A stretch of 64,000 nt of DNA from JADFXI01 sp963784135 (GCA_963784135.1 CAWAQG010000008.1:372001-436000); one strand, 5' to 3'; positions 50,194 through 58,870 are shown, counted from the stretch's first letter. Numbers and translations are program-made. Notes: generated from the letters alone by a model not told the origin.

Positions 50194-50863
50194 GGGCTCT
50201 CGAATATTCGAGAGCCCTACGGGCTATACTTTTATCGAGGTGCTGGTGGCCATGGCGATTTTCAGCTCCATGATAATGCTCGCCACTATGGCCCTTAATC
50301 AGGGCCTGAAACAGTACAAGGGCCTCATGGAAAAAGGGATCAATTTCTGGGACAAGGCCAAGGACGTATGGATCGATAACAGTTTCAGCGCTATTACGGA
50401 CTATTATGTGGTGACCGACCGGAGGGAATGGGTGCCCTATTTTTACGGCGACCAGACACGGATATCCTATGTCTCCCTCTCCCCTCTCACCGGGGACCTC
50501 CCTGTTGTTGCCTGGATCGTGAAGGAAAAGAGAGATAACGGCAAGTATGCTGTGGTATATTATGAACTTCCGGTCTATACAAAGACGCTGAAAGACCTGG
50601 AAAGGGATTACGCAGCCGGCAATTACAAAAAGGGTTACTCCTTTACGTTGCTCGACAATCTCGAAACCCTCTCCATGGACTTCTACGGCTATGATTTCCG
50701 GACGCAAAAGCTCGATTGGTACGGGGATTTCGACAGCAGCAGTAGGTTGTCTCTTCCGTACCTTGTGCGGTTGACGTATGAAATGAAGGACAAAAACAGG
50801 GCAATGGTTTTCTCGATTAATACCAATACCAGGTGGAAGGCCGGATATAATGAAATGTCATAG
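50183..50863 (+). CDS. gspJ: Minor pseudopilin (GspJ-like) with palindrome-encoded leader
   Basis: A 226-residue pseudopilin. The ATG at 50183 overlaps the gspI stop. The leader MRYKGSRIFESPTG is followed by YTFIEVLVAMAIFSSMIMLA, with mature Glu5; a large globular domain with FTLLDNLETLSMDFYGYDFR matches GspJ. A 26-base perfect palindrome (50193-50218) encodes residues KGSRIFESP of the leader. Length and position fit GspJ. Confidence 0.82.
   Translation: MRYKGSRIFESPTGYTFIEVLVAMAIFSSMIMLATMALNQGLKQYKGLMEKGINFWDKAKDVWIDNSFSAITDYYVVTDRREWVPYFYGDQTRISYVSLSPLTGDLPVVAWIVKEKRDNGKYAVVYYELPVYTKTLKDLERDYAAGNYKKGYSFTLLDNLETLSMDFYGYDFRTQKLDWYGDFDSSSRLSLPYLVRLTYEMKDKNRAMVFSINTNTRWKAGYNEMS
50193..50218. 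repeat. 26-bp perfect palindrome in the gspJ leader
   Basis: AGGGCTCTCGAAT and its exact reverse complement ATTCGAGAGCCCT are adjacent, with no loop. The palindrome starts at the last base of the gspI stop and lies inside the gspJ leader codons. Confidence 0.9.
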
Positions 50864-51773
50864 AGACTATCGGGGCTCAGCAACCATCCTTTCTCTTCTC
50901 ATCTCCGCGGTGGTCATTACCGTGGGGATTGGGTTCAACTGGCTGGTAAAGGAGCACCTCAAGGCAGCGGAGGGGTTGAAGCTCAAGGCGGAGGCCATTG
51001 TCAAAGCCCAATCCGCGTACAATACTCTACTGTACGCGCTTCTCTCCGGAAAGACAATGTCCCAGGAACTCGTTTTTACCACAGGGACGGGACTTTGGGG
51101 CATAAAGAGCATGCCGCTTAATAATACCGGGGTCGCGGTAAATGATGATGTCGAGATAAGGATGCAGGATGCCAACGGCCTGATCTCTCTCACCACACCC
51201 GATATAGAGGCGCTGAAGAGACTTATCAGGAACGTCCGGCCCGAAGATGACAGGTCAGCGGTGATTGCCGACAGCTTTCTCGTCTGGACTCAAAACAGCC
51301 AGATGTTTCGTATGAACGGGGCCGGAGACGCATATTACCGCGTGGAGGGCAAGCCGTATGGCCCCCGGCATTATCCGTTGCAATATAAGAAGGAATTTTC
51401 TTTTATCCGGGGCATGGATGATGCTCTGTACCGGAAGATATCCCCATTTCTTACCGTGCTACCTTCCTCGGGCTTCAATCCTAATACCGCATCTGACGAG
51501 GTCCTGCTGGCGTATCTCAATATAAAAAGTGATGCCCTCCAAAAGCTGAGGGCATACATGGTCAACAAGCCGGTAACATCGAACGCCGAGCTTCTCACGG
51601 TTGTGGGCAGGACTCTTCCCGGGGAGTGGGGAGATAACTTCGTCCCTTCGAGGGCCTTCGAGATCACGGTAAATGTGGGCAAACCGCGTACCGTCTATTC
51701 GATCAGGGCCGGGATAAGCACGGTGCCCGGATTTAATTTGCCGTACAGCACATTTTATTGGGAGCAAGGATAA
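50850..51773 (+). CDS. gspK: Minor pseudopilin GspK-like protein
   Basis: A 307-residue protein. N-terminus MKCHRDYRG then SATILSLLISAVVITVGIGF, a pseudopilin-type helix lacking Glu5, as is normal for GspK. The large domain contains IRMQDANGLISLTTPDIEAL, RYPLQYK-like HYPLQYKKEFSFIRGMDDAL, and the SAM-like motif FNPNTASDEVLLAYLNI. The start overlaps the gspJ stop. GspK caps the pseudopilus tip together with GspI and GspJ. Confidence 0.88.
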   Translation: MKCHRDYRGSATILSLLISAVVITVGIGFNWLVKEHLKAAEGLKLKAEAIVKAQSAYNTLLYALLSGKTMSQELVFTTGTGLWGIKSMPLNNTGVAVNDDVEIRMQDANGLISLTTPDIEALKRLIRNVRPEDDRSAVIADSFLVWTQNSQMFRMNGAGDAYYRVEGKPYGPRHYPLQYKKEFSFIRGMDDALYRKISPFLTVLPSSGFNPNTASDEVLLAYLNIKSDALQKLRAYMVNKPVTSNAELLTVVGRTLPGEWGDNFVPSRAFEITVNVGKPRTVYSIRAGISTVPGFNLPYSTFYWEQG

Positions 51774-51792
51774 AAGACAGGCGATAGGCAAA
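51774..51792 (+). repeat. Short 7-bp repeat tract between gspK and gspL
   Basis: AAAAGACAGGCGATAGGCAA immediately before the gspL start. It has the conserved left-end form AAAGACAGG found in the other arrays. Confidence 0.6.
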
Positions 51793-52949
51793 TGTTAGTG
51801 GGCTATTGGCATAAGGAAGGACTCGAAATCTATCGGCTCGCCGAAGGCAAGGTCGCAAAAATTGCATCGGGCGGGACCGATACGCTCAAACCTGTTAAAG
51901 CAATGGGCAAGAAGGTCTTGATTGTCGGAAGGGACCTTATCCTTCACAGCCGCAAAAAATTCCCCCCTGCATCGGAAGCCGATATAAAAAAAGCGGTGGA
52001 ACTGGAGATAGGGGACCTTTTCCCTCTGCAGAGTCCCGGCCACTCCATGAATATTTTCGAGAGGAACGAAGCTTACACGGCCGTTGACATTTGGGCCTGG
52101 GACGCCGCTCCCGTGGAAGCCGTGATGAAGGTTTTCCCTTTCACCCATGTCCTCCCCGAAGACAGCGCCTTTGTTTCGGATGAACCTGAGATCAGCGTCC
52201 TGGCCGGCAAGGAAGAGTCGTGCCTGCTGGCCCATGGCAGGGCCGGCTTTCTTGGGAAGTCCATTTTCAGGGGCAGCGTTGACGACGCCAGAATCCGGAT
52301 GTTCCTCAAGGGCCTTGGCAGGTATGCAGACGGAATAAAGAAGATGAATATATACGGCAGCGCGTCTATCCAGTCTTTCGGACAAATCCCATTCCCCGTT
52401 GTACGCAAGGAGACGAAGGAGTGGCCGCCCTGTATTGAATATATCGCCAGAGTGGATATTCGTCAGTTCAGGGTCGGGGCAGGGCAGGCTGTGGAGGCTT
52501 ACGCGGACATCGTGATGCGCGCTATTATTTATCTCCTTCTCGCCTATGGGATTTCTCTTTTCATTACGGGGAATAACTATGATGCGGCGAGCAGTGAAGT
52601 GAAGGCAAAAAGCAGCAAGCTTGCCGCGAGCATGACAGCGGCTTCATCGGCCCCGAGAAACGCAGATAACTCTGAAGCCATGGGCGAGTTAAAGGAGAGA
52701 TTGAAGGCAGTGCCGGCCCCTTTGGGAGTCATGGATTTCCTTGCGAAGCATCTGCCCGGTCATAGCAGCGTTATAAGAATGATTCTGAATGAGAACTCCC
52801 TGGAACTCGCGCTCAATTCAAAGGAGCCGCTCAAGGTGCTTGAGGACCTGAACAGCGCCGAAGAAGTAAAATCGGTGAAGCTGAAAGGCGCGCCTTCAAA
52901 GGACCCGAAAGGTGTTTACACACTCAGCCTCGTGGTGGAATTAAGATGA
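51792..52949 (+). CDS. gspL: Type II secretion protein GspL-like (PilN-type)
   Basis: A 385-residue single-span inner-membrane protein. The cytoplasmic part (about residues 1-235) has an actin-like pattern (MLVGYWHKEGLEIYRL, VLIVGRDLILHSRKKFPPAS, LEIGDLFPL, PEDSAFVSDEP); a transmembrane helix lies near residues 240-260 (IIYLLLAYGISLFIT), then a periplasmic ferredoxin-like domain. The ATG overlaps a short repeat tract. It links GspE to the periplasmic parts. Confidence 0.82.
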   Translation: MLVGYWHKEGLEIYRLAEGKVAKIASGGTDTLKPVKAMGKKVLIVGRDLILHSRKKFPPASEADIKKAVELEIGDLFPLQSPGHSMNIFERNEAYTAVDIWAWDAAPVEAVMKVFPFTHVLPEDSAFVSDEPEISVLAGKEESCLLAHGRAGFLGKSIFRGSVDDARIRMFLKGLGRYADGIKKMNIYGSASIQSFGQIPFPVVRKETKEWPPCIEYIARVDIRQFRVGAGQAVEAYADIVMRAIIYLLLAYGISLFITGNNYDAASSEVKAKSSKLAASMTAASSAPRNADNSEAMGELKERLKAVPAPLGVMDFLAKHLPGHSSVIRMILNENSLELALNSKEPLKVLEDLNSAEEVKSVKLKGAPSKDPKGVYTLSLVVELR

Positions 52950-52950
52950 A

Positions 52951-52989
52951 AAGGCAGGCAATAGGCAATGGGCAATAGGCGATAGGTGA
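52951..52989 (+). repeat. 7-bp repeat tract between gspL and gspM
   Basis: Units AGGCAAT, AGGCAAT, GGGCAAT, AGGCGAT, AGGTGAA in tandem, directly before the gspM start. It replaces the usual ribosome binding site region. Confidence 0.88.
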
Positions 52990-53526
52990 ATGAAGAGAGA
53001 AAAACTTAAAATATTCGGCTTCTATGCGCTGGCGGCGCTGCTGCTCCTGCGCCTGGTGATCGTCCCTTATCAGAACACGATAAAGGAGAAGAAGGCCCTG
53101 CTCAGGGAGTACGAGGACACGTACAGGATGAGGGCCGCATCCTTCGAGCGGTTCAGGCAGGAGGCGACGAGGAATATCAAAACAACAGGGGCTGAAGATC
53201 CTCTTCTGCAATCAGTATTCGGCAAGGATATTCCGGTTATTTCCATACAGTCGGAAATAGTTAAAGACATTACAGACTTCGCGGAGAAAAATGAGATAAC
53301 CATAGTGAGTTTTGAATTCCCTGATCCCATCCCCTTCAAGGGGACAAGCGAAGTTCCGGTCACCCTCCGCATGAAGGGAGAGCAGAAAGGGCTCGTGGCT
53401 TTGCTCAGGAATATGGAAAAGTGGCATAAGCGGCTTGTTGTCAAAAGGTTTGAGGAAGCGAAGGAAGGGCCGGCGGTCTTTTGCATGATGACTGTCAGCG
53501 CATACAAAATAGGCAATGGGCAATAA
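52990..53526 (+). CDS. gspM: Type II secretion protein GspM-like (PilO-type)
   Basis: A 178-residue protein. N-terminal helix IFGFYALAALLLLRLVIVPY, a coiled coil, then a periplasmic ferredoxin-like domain (PVTLRMKGEQKGLVALLRNM). The C-terminus KIGNGQ and the stop codon come from a 7-bp repeat tract. It interacts with GspL in the inner-membrane platform. The next gene starts inside it, at 53516. Confidence 0.78.
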   Translation: MKREKLKIFGFYALAALLLLRLVIVPYQNTIKEKKALLREYEDTYRMRAASFERFRQEATRNIKTTGAEDPLLQSVFGKDIPVISIQSEIVKDITDFAEKNEITIVSFEFPDPIPFKGTSEVPVTLRMKGEQKGLVALLRNMEKWHKRLVVKRFEEAKEGPAVFCMMTVSAYKIGNGQ

Positions 53527-53628
53527 AGACCAAATACAGAAGGTTAAAAGTGGAGAAAACAGAAAGAGAAATCTTTTCTTTTCCTTTAGCCCATTGCCTA
53601 TAGCCCATCGCCTATTGCCTGTTTTTAG
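53508..53628 (+). repeat. Inverted 7-bp repeat array across the gspM-gspC junction
   Basis: Left arm AAATAGGCAATGGGCAATAA (53508-53527) ends gspM; right arm (53585-53628) reads AGCCCATTGCCTATAGCCCA and on to CCTGTTTTTAG. Both arms are translated: the first as the end of GspM, the second as PLPIAHRLLPVF in the N-terminus of the next protein. Confidence 0.85.
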
Positions 53629-54127
53629 AAAATATCCGGTCGACGCGGGGCTTATCGCTTTTTTCCTTTTGTGCGCCTTGTTGTTTGCGGAACGTCCGAA
53701 GATGGATTACTCAATTCCCGCTTCCGCCCCCTTTAGTAAAGGGGGGGCGGGGGGATTTGACAGGAAGGCAGTTGTGCCGGCGAAGGGCGAATCAGGCCGG
53801 TCCGCAAAGACAGAGCCTTCTCCAAGCGGAGTTTACAGATACCTTGCTGAACGCAATATCTTCGATCCTGACGGCAATTATGAAAAGCCTAAAGAGTTGA
53901 AGATTATTCCTGAAAACCCGTATAATCTCATTGCCGTACTTCAGGGCAAGGAAAACAGGGCGATATTCAGGGAATACACCGGCTCTGAGCTGTCCTTTAA
54001 AGTAGGCGATAAAATGATCGACGGCGCGATAGTGACGCATATTGACAGGTTGAGCGTTACGGTCAAAAAAGGGAAAGAAAAAAAGGAGTACAGGATTTTT
54101 GATGTTAAACCACAGAAGAAAAAATAA
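53516..54127 (+). CDS. gspC: Type II secretion protein GspC-like
   Basis: A 203-residue protein overlapping gspM. Residues 1-37 are a low-complexity cytoplasmic part largely encoded by the repeat array; a transmembrane helix follows (AGLIAFFLLCALLFA). After a linker containing SAPFSKGGAGGFDRK (a frequent repeat-type sequence) comes a periplasmic homology region (YLAERNIFDPDGNYEKPKEL, YNLIAVLQGKENRAIF, VGDKMIDGAIVTHIDRLSVT) like GspC/PilP. It connects to the secretin GspD, whose gene overlaps its end. Confidence 0.8.
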   Translation: MGNKDQIQKVKSGENRKRNLFFSFSPLPIAHRLLPVFRKYPVDAGLIAFFLLCALLFAERPKMDYSIPASAPFSKGGAGGFDRKAVVPAKGESGRSAKTEPSPSGVYRYLAERNIFDPDGNYEKPKELKIIPENPYNLIAVLQGKENRAIFREYTGSELSFKVGDKMIDGAIVTHIDRLSVTVKKGKEKKEYRIFDVKPQKKK

Positions 54128-56312
54128 CCATACGTTTGTGGTTAAATTAATAGTAATCATAATGGTGCTTGGTGCTTTCTTTGGCTGCGCCACGACCAAA
54201 GGGGCCAACGCTCCGACCGCTGCCGAGAATGCGGCGGCGCCGGCGGTTGCAGCACAAACGCAGCAAGAGCCCCAGGAGATGAAGGCCGAGCCGGAGGAGA
54301 CAAAAAAGCAGGTAAAAAGAGTACAGGAGCTTTCACTCCCGGATTTTGTCAAACCCCGTGAGGCAAAACCTCTGCCTCCGAGGATAGAACAGGCGCCTAT
54401 CGACGTCAAGAAGATTTCCCATGTGGAAGGCAACGTCGTACTCAATGCAGAGACTATGCCTCTCTCGGACTTCATCATCTACGCCCTCGGCGATACGCTG
54501 AAGGTGACCTTCTTTATTGACGAAGAGGTAAAGAACATGAAGGGGCCCATCACCCTTCGCATGACCCAGGAGATGCCTGCAGACAAAGTCCTTGACATTG
54601 TCATCGGTTTTCTCGAAAAGCACGATCTGGTGGTGGAAGAACGGGGAGGCGCCCTTTATATAACGAAGGCGAAACCGCCGGTCTCGAAGCCGCCCATTGA
54701 CGTCAGGATCGGCCGCAATGTGCCGGACAGCCCTGCCGAGATACTCCAGGTGATCCCCCTGAAGTATGTAAAGTTCCCGGACATTGAATATATTATAAGG
54801 GTAGTTTACAAGAATAATGTCAGCGTCTGGCAGAATTTCAAGGACAACGCCCTTCTTGTTTCCGGGCCGGCCTCAGCGGTCAAAGAGGTGGCCGATATCG
54901 TCGACATCTTTGACATTCCGTATATTACCAATAAAAAAATATTGATGCTCAAGCTGGTCTACTGGCAACCGGATGAGTTCGTCAAACAAATGACCTCCAT
55001 ACTCCAGGGAGTTAATATCCCTGTTGCCTCATCGGTAAAAGAGCCGGGCCTCGTTTTCATGCCCATCAGGTTTTTGAATTCGGTCCTGCTTATCGCGCCG
55101 GATGAGGAGTCTATGAAGTATGCGGTCGATTGGTACAAGAAGCTCGATACCGATGAATCCGCAGGTTCCAATGAGAAGGCCTTCACCTATATCCCAAAGT
55201 TCTCCAAGGCTTCGGACCTCGTTGATGCGCTCAGCCGCCTTTACATGGGGATTGCGCCCTCGGCGCCAGGCCTGCCTGCCGCGCCGACCGCCCCGACCGG
55301 CACCGCTTTTCAGTCGGCTCCCGCGTCTAATGCTATGTCTACTGCTATGCCTGTGACCCGGCCAGGTATGCAGGGAGGTCAGCCGCAGGCGCAGGCTTCT
55401 TTTGCATCTGCAAGCGGCCTGAAAGTCGCCGCCGACGACAAGACGAACATAATTCTTATTCGCGCCGTGCCCGCGGAATACCGCAACCTTCTCAATTACC
55501 TCGAAAAACTCGATGTGCTCCCCAAGCAGGTGCTCATCGAAGCCACCATTGCCGAGCTGACACTGACAGATGATCTCAACTACGGCCTCGAATGGTATAT
55601 TAAAAATAATGTGAAAACCAATCCGACAGGAAACGGCACTGAAACAATAAGTACATTGGGCAATTTCGGCGTCGGCACAGGCAGCCAGGGCCTTGCCTAT
55701 CAATTCCTCGCAAACTCTAACAATGTCCAGGTCATGATGAATGCCTTTGCGCAGCAGAACAAGGTCAATGTCATCTCGACTCCGAGGCTCATGGTGCTTG
55801 ACAATGAGGACTCTTCAATACAGGTCGGCACGGACGTTCCACTTGTATCGGGGGCGACGACATCTTCCTCTCCGTCCACAGAGGTAACCGTATCTACGCA
55901 AGCTGTGCAGTACAGGAGCACGGGTCTCATCGTGCATGTGAAGCCGACGATAAATACCGAAGGCGTCCTGAGCCTGAGCATTTCCGTCGAGGACAGCGAG
56001 GCCGGGATCAATAATTTGTCAAGCGTAAGTTCGCCTATTATTACAACAAGGAGCCTTCAAACTGTTGTAATTGCGAGCAGCGGCCAGACCATTGTCCTCG
56101 GCGGCCTCATGTCCGAAAACGTAACTACAACAGAAACAAAGGTGCCGCTTCTCGGAGACATCCCGCTTCTGGGGAACTTGTTCAAGAATACTTCAAAGGG
56201 AAAGACCAAGGACGAACTGATTATTTTATTGACCCCCACGATACTCAGCACCACCGATGACGCCGCGCGAGTCACGAACGATATCAAACAGCAGATACGG
56301 CTGATCAAATAA
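54102..56312 (+). CDS. gspD: Type II secretion secretin GspD
   Basis: Outer-membrane channel of the system. The 736-residue protein has an N-terminal lipoprotein-like signal (LGAFFGCATTK), N-domains (ADKVLDIVIGFLEKHDLVVE; LQVIPLKYVKFPDIEYIIRV; MLKLVYWQPDEFVKQM), a Pro/Ala-rich linker, and the secretin domain with VLIEATIAELTLTDDLNYGL, NVISTPRLMVLDNEDSSIQV and VPLLGDIPLLGNLFKNTSK. The start ATG 54102 is inside the end of gspC. It closes the operon; a short repeat tract (56316-56338) follows. Confidence 0.95.
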   Translation: MLNHRRKNNHTFVVKLIVIIMVLGAFFGCATTKGANAPTAAENAAAPAVAAQTQQEPQEMKAEPEETKKQVKRVQELSLPDFVKPREAKPLPPRIEQAPIDVKKISHVEGNVVLNAETMPLSDFIIYALGDTLKVTFFIDEEVKNMKGPITLRMTQEMPADKVLDIVIGFLEKHDLVVEERGGALYITKAKPPVSKPPIDVRIGRNVPDSPAEILQVIPLKYVKFPDIEYIIRVVYKNNVSVWQNFKDNALLVSGPASAVKEVADIVDIFDIPYITNKKILMLKLVYWQPDEFVKQMTSILQGVNIPVASSVKEPGLVFMPIRFLNSVLLIAPDEESMKYAVDWYKKLDTDESAGSNEKAFTYIPKFSKASDLVDALSRLYMGIAPSAPGLPAAPTAPTGTAFQSAPASNAMSTAMPVTRPGMQGGQPQAQASFASASGLKVAADDKTNIILIRAVPAEYRNLLNYLEKLDVLPKQVLIEATIAELTLTDDLNYGLEWYIKNNVKTNPTGNGTETISTLGNFGVGTGSQGLAYQFLANSNNVQVMMNAFAQQNKVNVISTPRLMVLDNEDSSIQVGTDVPLVSGATTSSSPSTEVTVSTQAVQYRSTGLIVHVKPTINTEGVLSLSISVEDSEAGINNLSSVSSPIITTRSLQTVVIASSGQTIVLGGLMSENVTTTETKVPLLGDIPLLGNLFKNTSKGKTKDELIILLTPTILSTTDDAARVTNDIKQQIRLIK

Positions 56313-56450
56313 TATAAAGACAGGCAATAGGCGACCGCACCCCCCCCCCCACCCAGTTTCCGGGGGGCCCGTCATTCCCGCGCAGGCGGGAATCCATTTC
56401 TTTCTAATATAAACTTGCAGATAATGTGAGCAAATTGGATTCCCGCCTTC
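56313..56450. other. Non-coding junction with repeats and poly-C
   Basis: Holds the 7-bp tract AAAGACAGGCAATAGGCGAC (56316-56338), a run of 11 C (56340-56350), and a palindrome GTCATTCCCGCGCAGGCGGG/AATCC at 56371-56395. The run TTGGATTCCCGCC just before 56451 is the left half of another palindrome that is split by the IS element. Confidence 0.65.
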
Positions 56451-58120
56451 CAGACTGTGTCACAATTAAATATTGCCACTGAATTTATAAAGCCTTTGAT
56501 ATTGCACAGTCCATTCCAATTAATTTCGTCATTCCCGCAGGTAGTAAGCGGGAATCCATGTTTTATCCAAATTGGCCCTTATTTCAATTGATTCGTATGT
56601 TTGTGCCAGTATCTTTTCATCCAAATCATCCCAGTGCTGCCATAATGCCGGACATCCCCAGTATCGTTATCATTCTCGATATGTTAAAGCAGGTGGATAA
56701 CAATGCCATTTCCGCATTTACCCCTTTGATCCCTCTTAACAGAAATGCTCCTACTTTTAAATTCCCTTTGATATGCCCAAACGGCAATTCTGCTTTCTCC
56801 TTCCGCTTCTTATAGATCAACTGCCCCTTGTCACTTCTATAAAGAGCTTCCAGTTCTTCTTTTACATGCTCATCCCTTAGCCGAATTATCGCTCTCCCCC
56901 TCGTATTATTTGTGCATTTGCCATAATGCTTACACTGAAGACAATTCGATGGCCCTTTGATTCTGTATAAGTAATGCCCCTTTACCTCACTGTAATGCGA
57001 ATATTTTAACGGCTTGCCTTCAGGGCATAGATACTGATTGTTTTCTTTGTCATAGAGAAATTTATCCTTCCCAAATGGATCGTCCTCCTGAGGCTTGTGC
57101 AATGCCTGTTTCTGAGTCGGCACTATTACCTCAATTTTCTCCTCTACCGCATCCTTTAGGTTCCCAGTATTGGCATACCCGGCATCTGCACACGCTGTCT
57201 CACATTTCCTGCCAAGTACTTCATTAGCCTGTTTTACCTGCTCTGAAAACTGGTTCGTATCATTACTTTCATTTACTACATCGCTGTTCACTATCAACCC
57301 ATGCTTTTCATCTACCGCTATCTGCGCGTTATACCCAGCATGTGTGCCTTGCCTTCCCTTTACTTTTATGCAATCCTCATCCACTGCGTTTAGCTGCGTC
57401 CTTTCTTCTTTCTTTATCTTCTCCACTATCGCTTGCACTTTCTCTTTCAATACCAACTTATCTTTTAACTCTTCCGACATGCCTATATGCGTTCCGCCTT
57501 CACTGTTATCTGCCTGCTCGCATTCTTTTAATATTTCTTCTATTTGTTTGTCTGTCCTCTCCAATACTTTCCGGCACCTCTCCTCAGTCCATGTATGGTT
57601 AATCGATGCGTTTGCTCTAATCTTGCTTCCGTCTATGAATAGAGTGTTGCCTTCTATCAGCTTTAATTCAATGCACAGCCTCACACACTGCCTTAATACC
57701 TTTTTCAACGCAGCTATATTGTCACGCCGAAATTTTGCTATCGTCTTATGGTCAGGCTTCATTCCCCCCGTAAGCCAGATGAATGATAGATTGTGATGCA
57801 ATGCCCTCTCCAGTTTCCTCGAACTCCTCCAGCCATATGAATACCCATATACCAAAATCTTTAACATCGCCTTAGGATCATAGGCCGAATTCCCCACTTT
57901 GACCTCTTCAATCTCTATTCCCAATTGTTCTAAATTCAAGGCCTCCACAAACGCATCATATGCCCTTACAGGATCATCCTCTCCTACATAATCCTCTATC
58001 GTCGGAGGCAACAGCATTACTTGCTCCCTGTTCCCTATCCTATATGCCACTTGTCTATTTCTCCTTCTTGCTTGTGATTCCATATATTATATATCGCCTT
58101 GCTAATTGTGACACAGTCTG
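56451..58120 (-). mobile_element. IS1182-like insertion sequence
   Basis: About 1.67 kb with 18-bp terminal inverted repeats CAGACTGTGTCACAATTA at both ends. It carries one transposase gene on the minus strand (56626-58083). The outside flanks are GATTCCCGCC on the left and GCGCGGGAATGAC on the right, the two halves of a dispersed palindrome, so the element sits in the loop of that palindrome. A second palindrome (56528-56560) lies inside the element, between its left end and the transposase. Confidence 0.9.
56626..58083 (-). CDS. IS1182-family transposase
   Basis: A 485-residue DDE transposase. N-terminal region with LLPPTIEDYVGEDDPVRAYD and YDPKAMLKILVYGYSYGWRS, typical of IS1182; PDHKTIAKFRRDN; first catalytic Asp in FIDGSKIRANAS; second Asp in VVNESNDTNQF/CADAGYANTGN; a C-terminal segment with CLQCKHYGKC zinc-like cysteines and the GHIKGNLKVGAFLLRGIKGV Glu region. 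It appears full length and without frame damage, so the element could be active. Confidence 0.93.
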   Translation of the reverse strand: MESQARRRNRQVAYRIGNREQVMLLPPTIEDYVGEDDPVRAYDAFVEALNLEQLGIEIEEVKVGNSAYDPKAMLKILVYGYSYGWRSSRKLERALHHNLSFIWLTGGMKPDHKTIAKFRRDNIAALKKVLRQCVRLCIELKLIEGNTLFIDGSKIRANASINHTWTEERCRKVLERTDKQIEEILKECEQADNSEGGTHIGMSEELKDKLVLKEKVQAIVEKIKKEERTQLNAVDEDCIKVKGRQGTHAGYNAQIAVDEKHGLIVNSDVVNESNDTNQFSEQVKQANEVLGRKCETACADAGYANTGNLKDAVEEKIEVIVPTQKQALHKPQEDDPFGKDKFLYDKENNQYLCPEGKPLKYSHYSEVKGHYLYRIKGPSNCLQCKHYGKCTNNTRGRAIIRLRDEHVKEELEALYRSDKGQLIYKKRKEKAELPFGHIKGNLKVGAFLLRGIKGVNAEMALLSTCFNISRMITILGMSGIMAALG

Positions 58121-58193
58121 TGCGCGGGAATGACGGACAAAGAACCCCAAGAATGGGCGAGATCCTGTTCTCTTTGCCTATTGACATAATGAC

Positions 58194-58209
58194 ATTTTAC
58201 GTAAAATGA
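58194..58209. promoter_or_regulatory. Palindromic operator of the toxin-antitoxin pair
   Basis: CATTTTACGTAAAATG is a perfect 16-base palindrome inside a larger symmetric block ATTGACATAATGACA...TGACATATTGACG (58181-58220). It lies about 50 bases before the antitoxin start and is a plausible binding site for the AbrB-type antitoxin. Confidence 0.65.
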
Positions 58210-58260
58210 CATATTGACGAATAGGCAAAAGTTGTTTATACTAAAAATAAAGGAGTAAAC

Positions 58261-58524
58261 ATGTTGGTTATAATTGATAAACGGGGAAGTGTAAATCTTC
58301 CCTCGACAATCAGAAAGGACATGGGCCTCGATATAGGAACGCGGATGGATCTTGAGGTCCTTGAGGGCGGCGCTATTGTGTTAACGCCTGTCGCTATTTA
58401 TCCTACTGTTAAGCTGAGCGAAAAAGGTCTCAAAAAACTCTCAGATGCTCGCAAGAGCGGTACAGTGAAGATGCCGGCGCAGTTGGCCGGGCAGATAAAC
58501 AATGCCCGAACTGACGCCGACTAA
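58261..58524 (+). CDS. AbrB/MazE-type antitoxin
   Basis: An 87-residue protein with an AbrB-fold N-terminus: MLVIIDKRGSVNLPSTIRKD, MGLDIGTRMDLEVLEGGAIV, then a C-terminal toxin-binding tail with SEKGLKKLSDARKSG. AAAGGAG precedes the start. It overlaps the toxin gene by 23 bases. An upstream palindrome suggests autorepression. Confidence 0.85.
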   Translation: MLVIIDKRGSVNLPSTIRKDMGLDIGTRMDLEVLEGGAIVLTPVAIYPTVKLSEKGLKKLSDARKSGTVKMPAQLAGQINNARTDAD

Positions 58525-58807
58525 GCTCTTTCTCAAGGACATTGATGCTTTTGCATCAAACCGGGCCCTCAAAGAAAAGATAGTCAAAGCTTTGGCCTTG
58601 CTTCAGGGAAACCCGTTTCACCCCGGGCTGCACCTCGAGAGGATTATCAACGATCCAACCGCCTGGTCGGTTCGGGCAGATAAACGCTATCGGATATCCA
58701 TTGATCCCAAGGCGTATAATGACCCCGGCGGTACGCCGGATTGGGATAAAGGTATTATCCTGCTTCGAATTCTCGATCATGACGACCTGTACAAGAACCC
58801 ACGATAA
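58502..58807 (+). CDS. RelE/ParE-superfamily toxin
   Basis: A 101-residue small basic protein: LTPTKLFLKDIDAFASNRAL, ALLQGNPFHPGLHLERIIND, and WSVRADKRYRISIDP, followed by ILLRILDHDDLYKNPR. The pattern of a helical N-terminus and a beta sheet ending in an H-D-x-x-Y segment is that of RelE/ParE-like proteins. Whether it cleaves mRNA or poisons gyrase cannot be decided. Pairs with the overlapping AbrB-type antitoxin, an arrangement common near mobile elements (here the IS). Confidence 0.82.
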   Translation: MPELTPTKLFLKDIDAFASNRALKEKIVKALALLQGNPFHPGLHLERIINDPTAWSVRADKRYRISIDPKAYNDPGGTPDWDKGIILLRILDHDDLYKNPR

Positions 58808-58870
58808 TTCATGCCGGATTTATGGTTGGGCCTTATTAAGAACTTCCTGCCCGACCCTTGTCTTTGTTTT

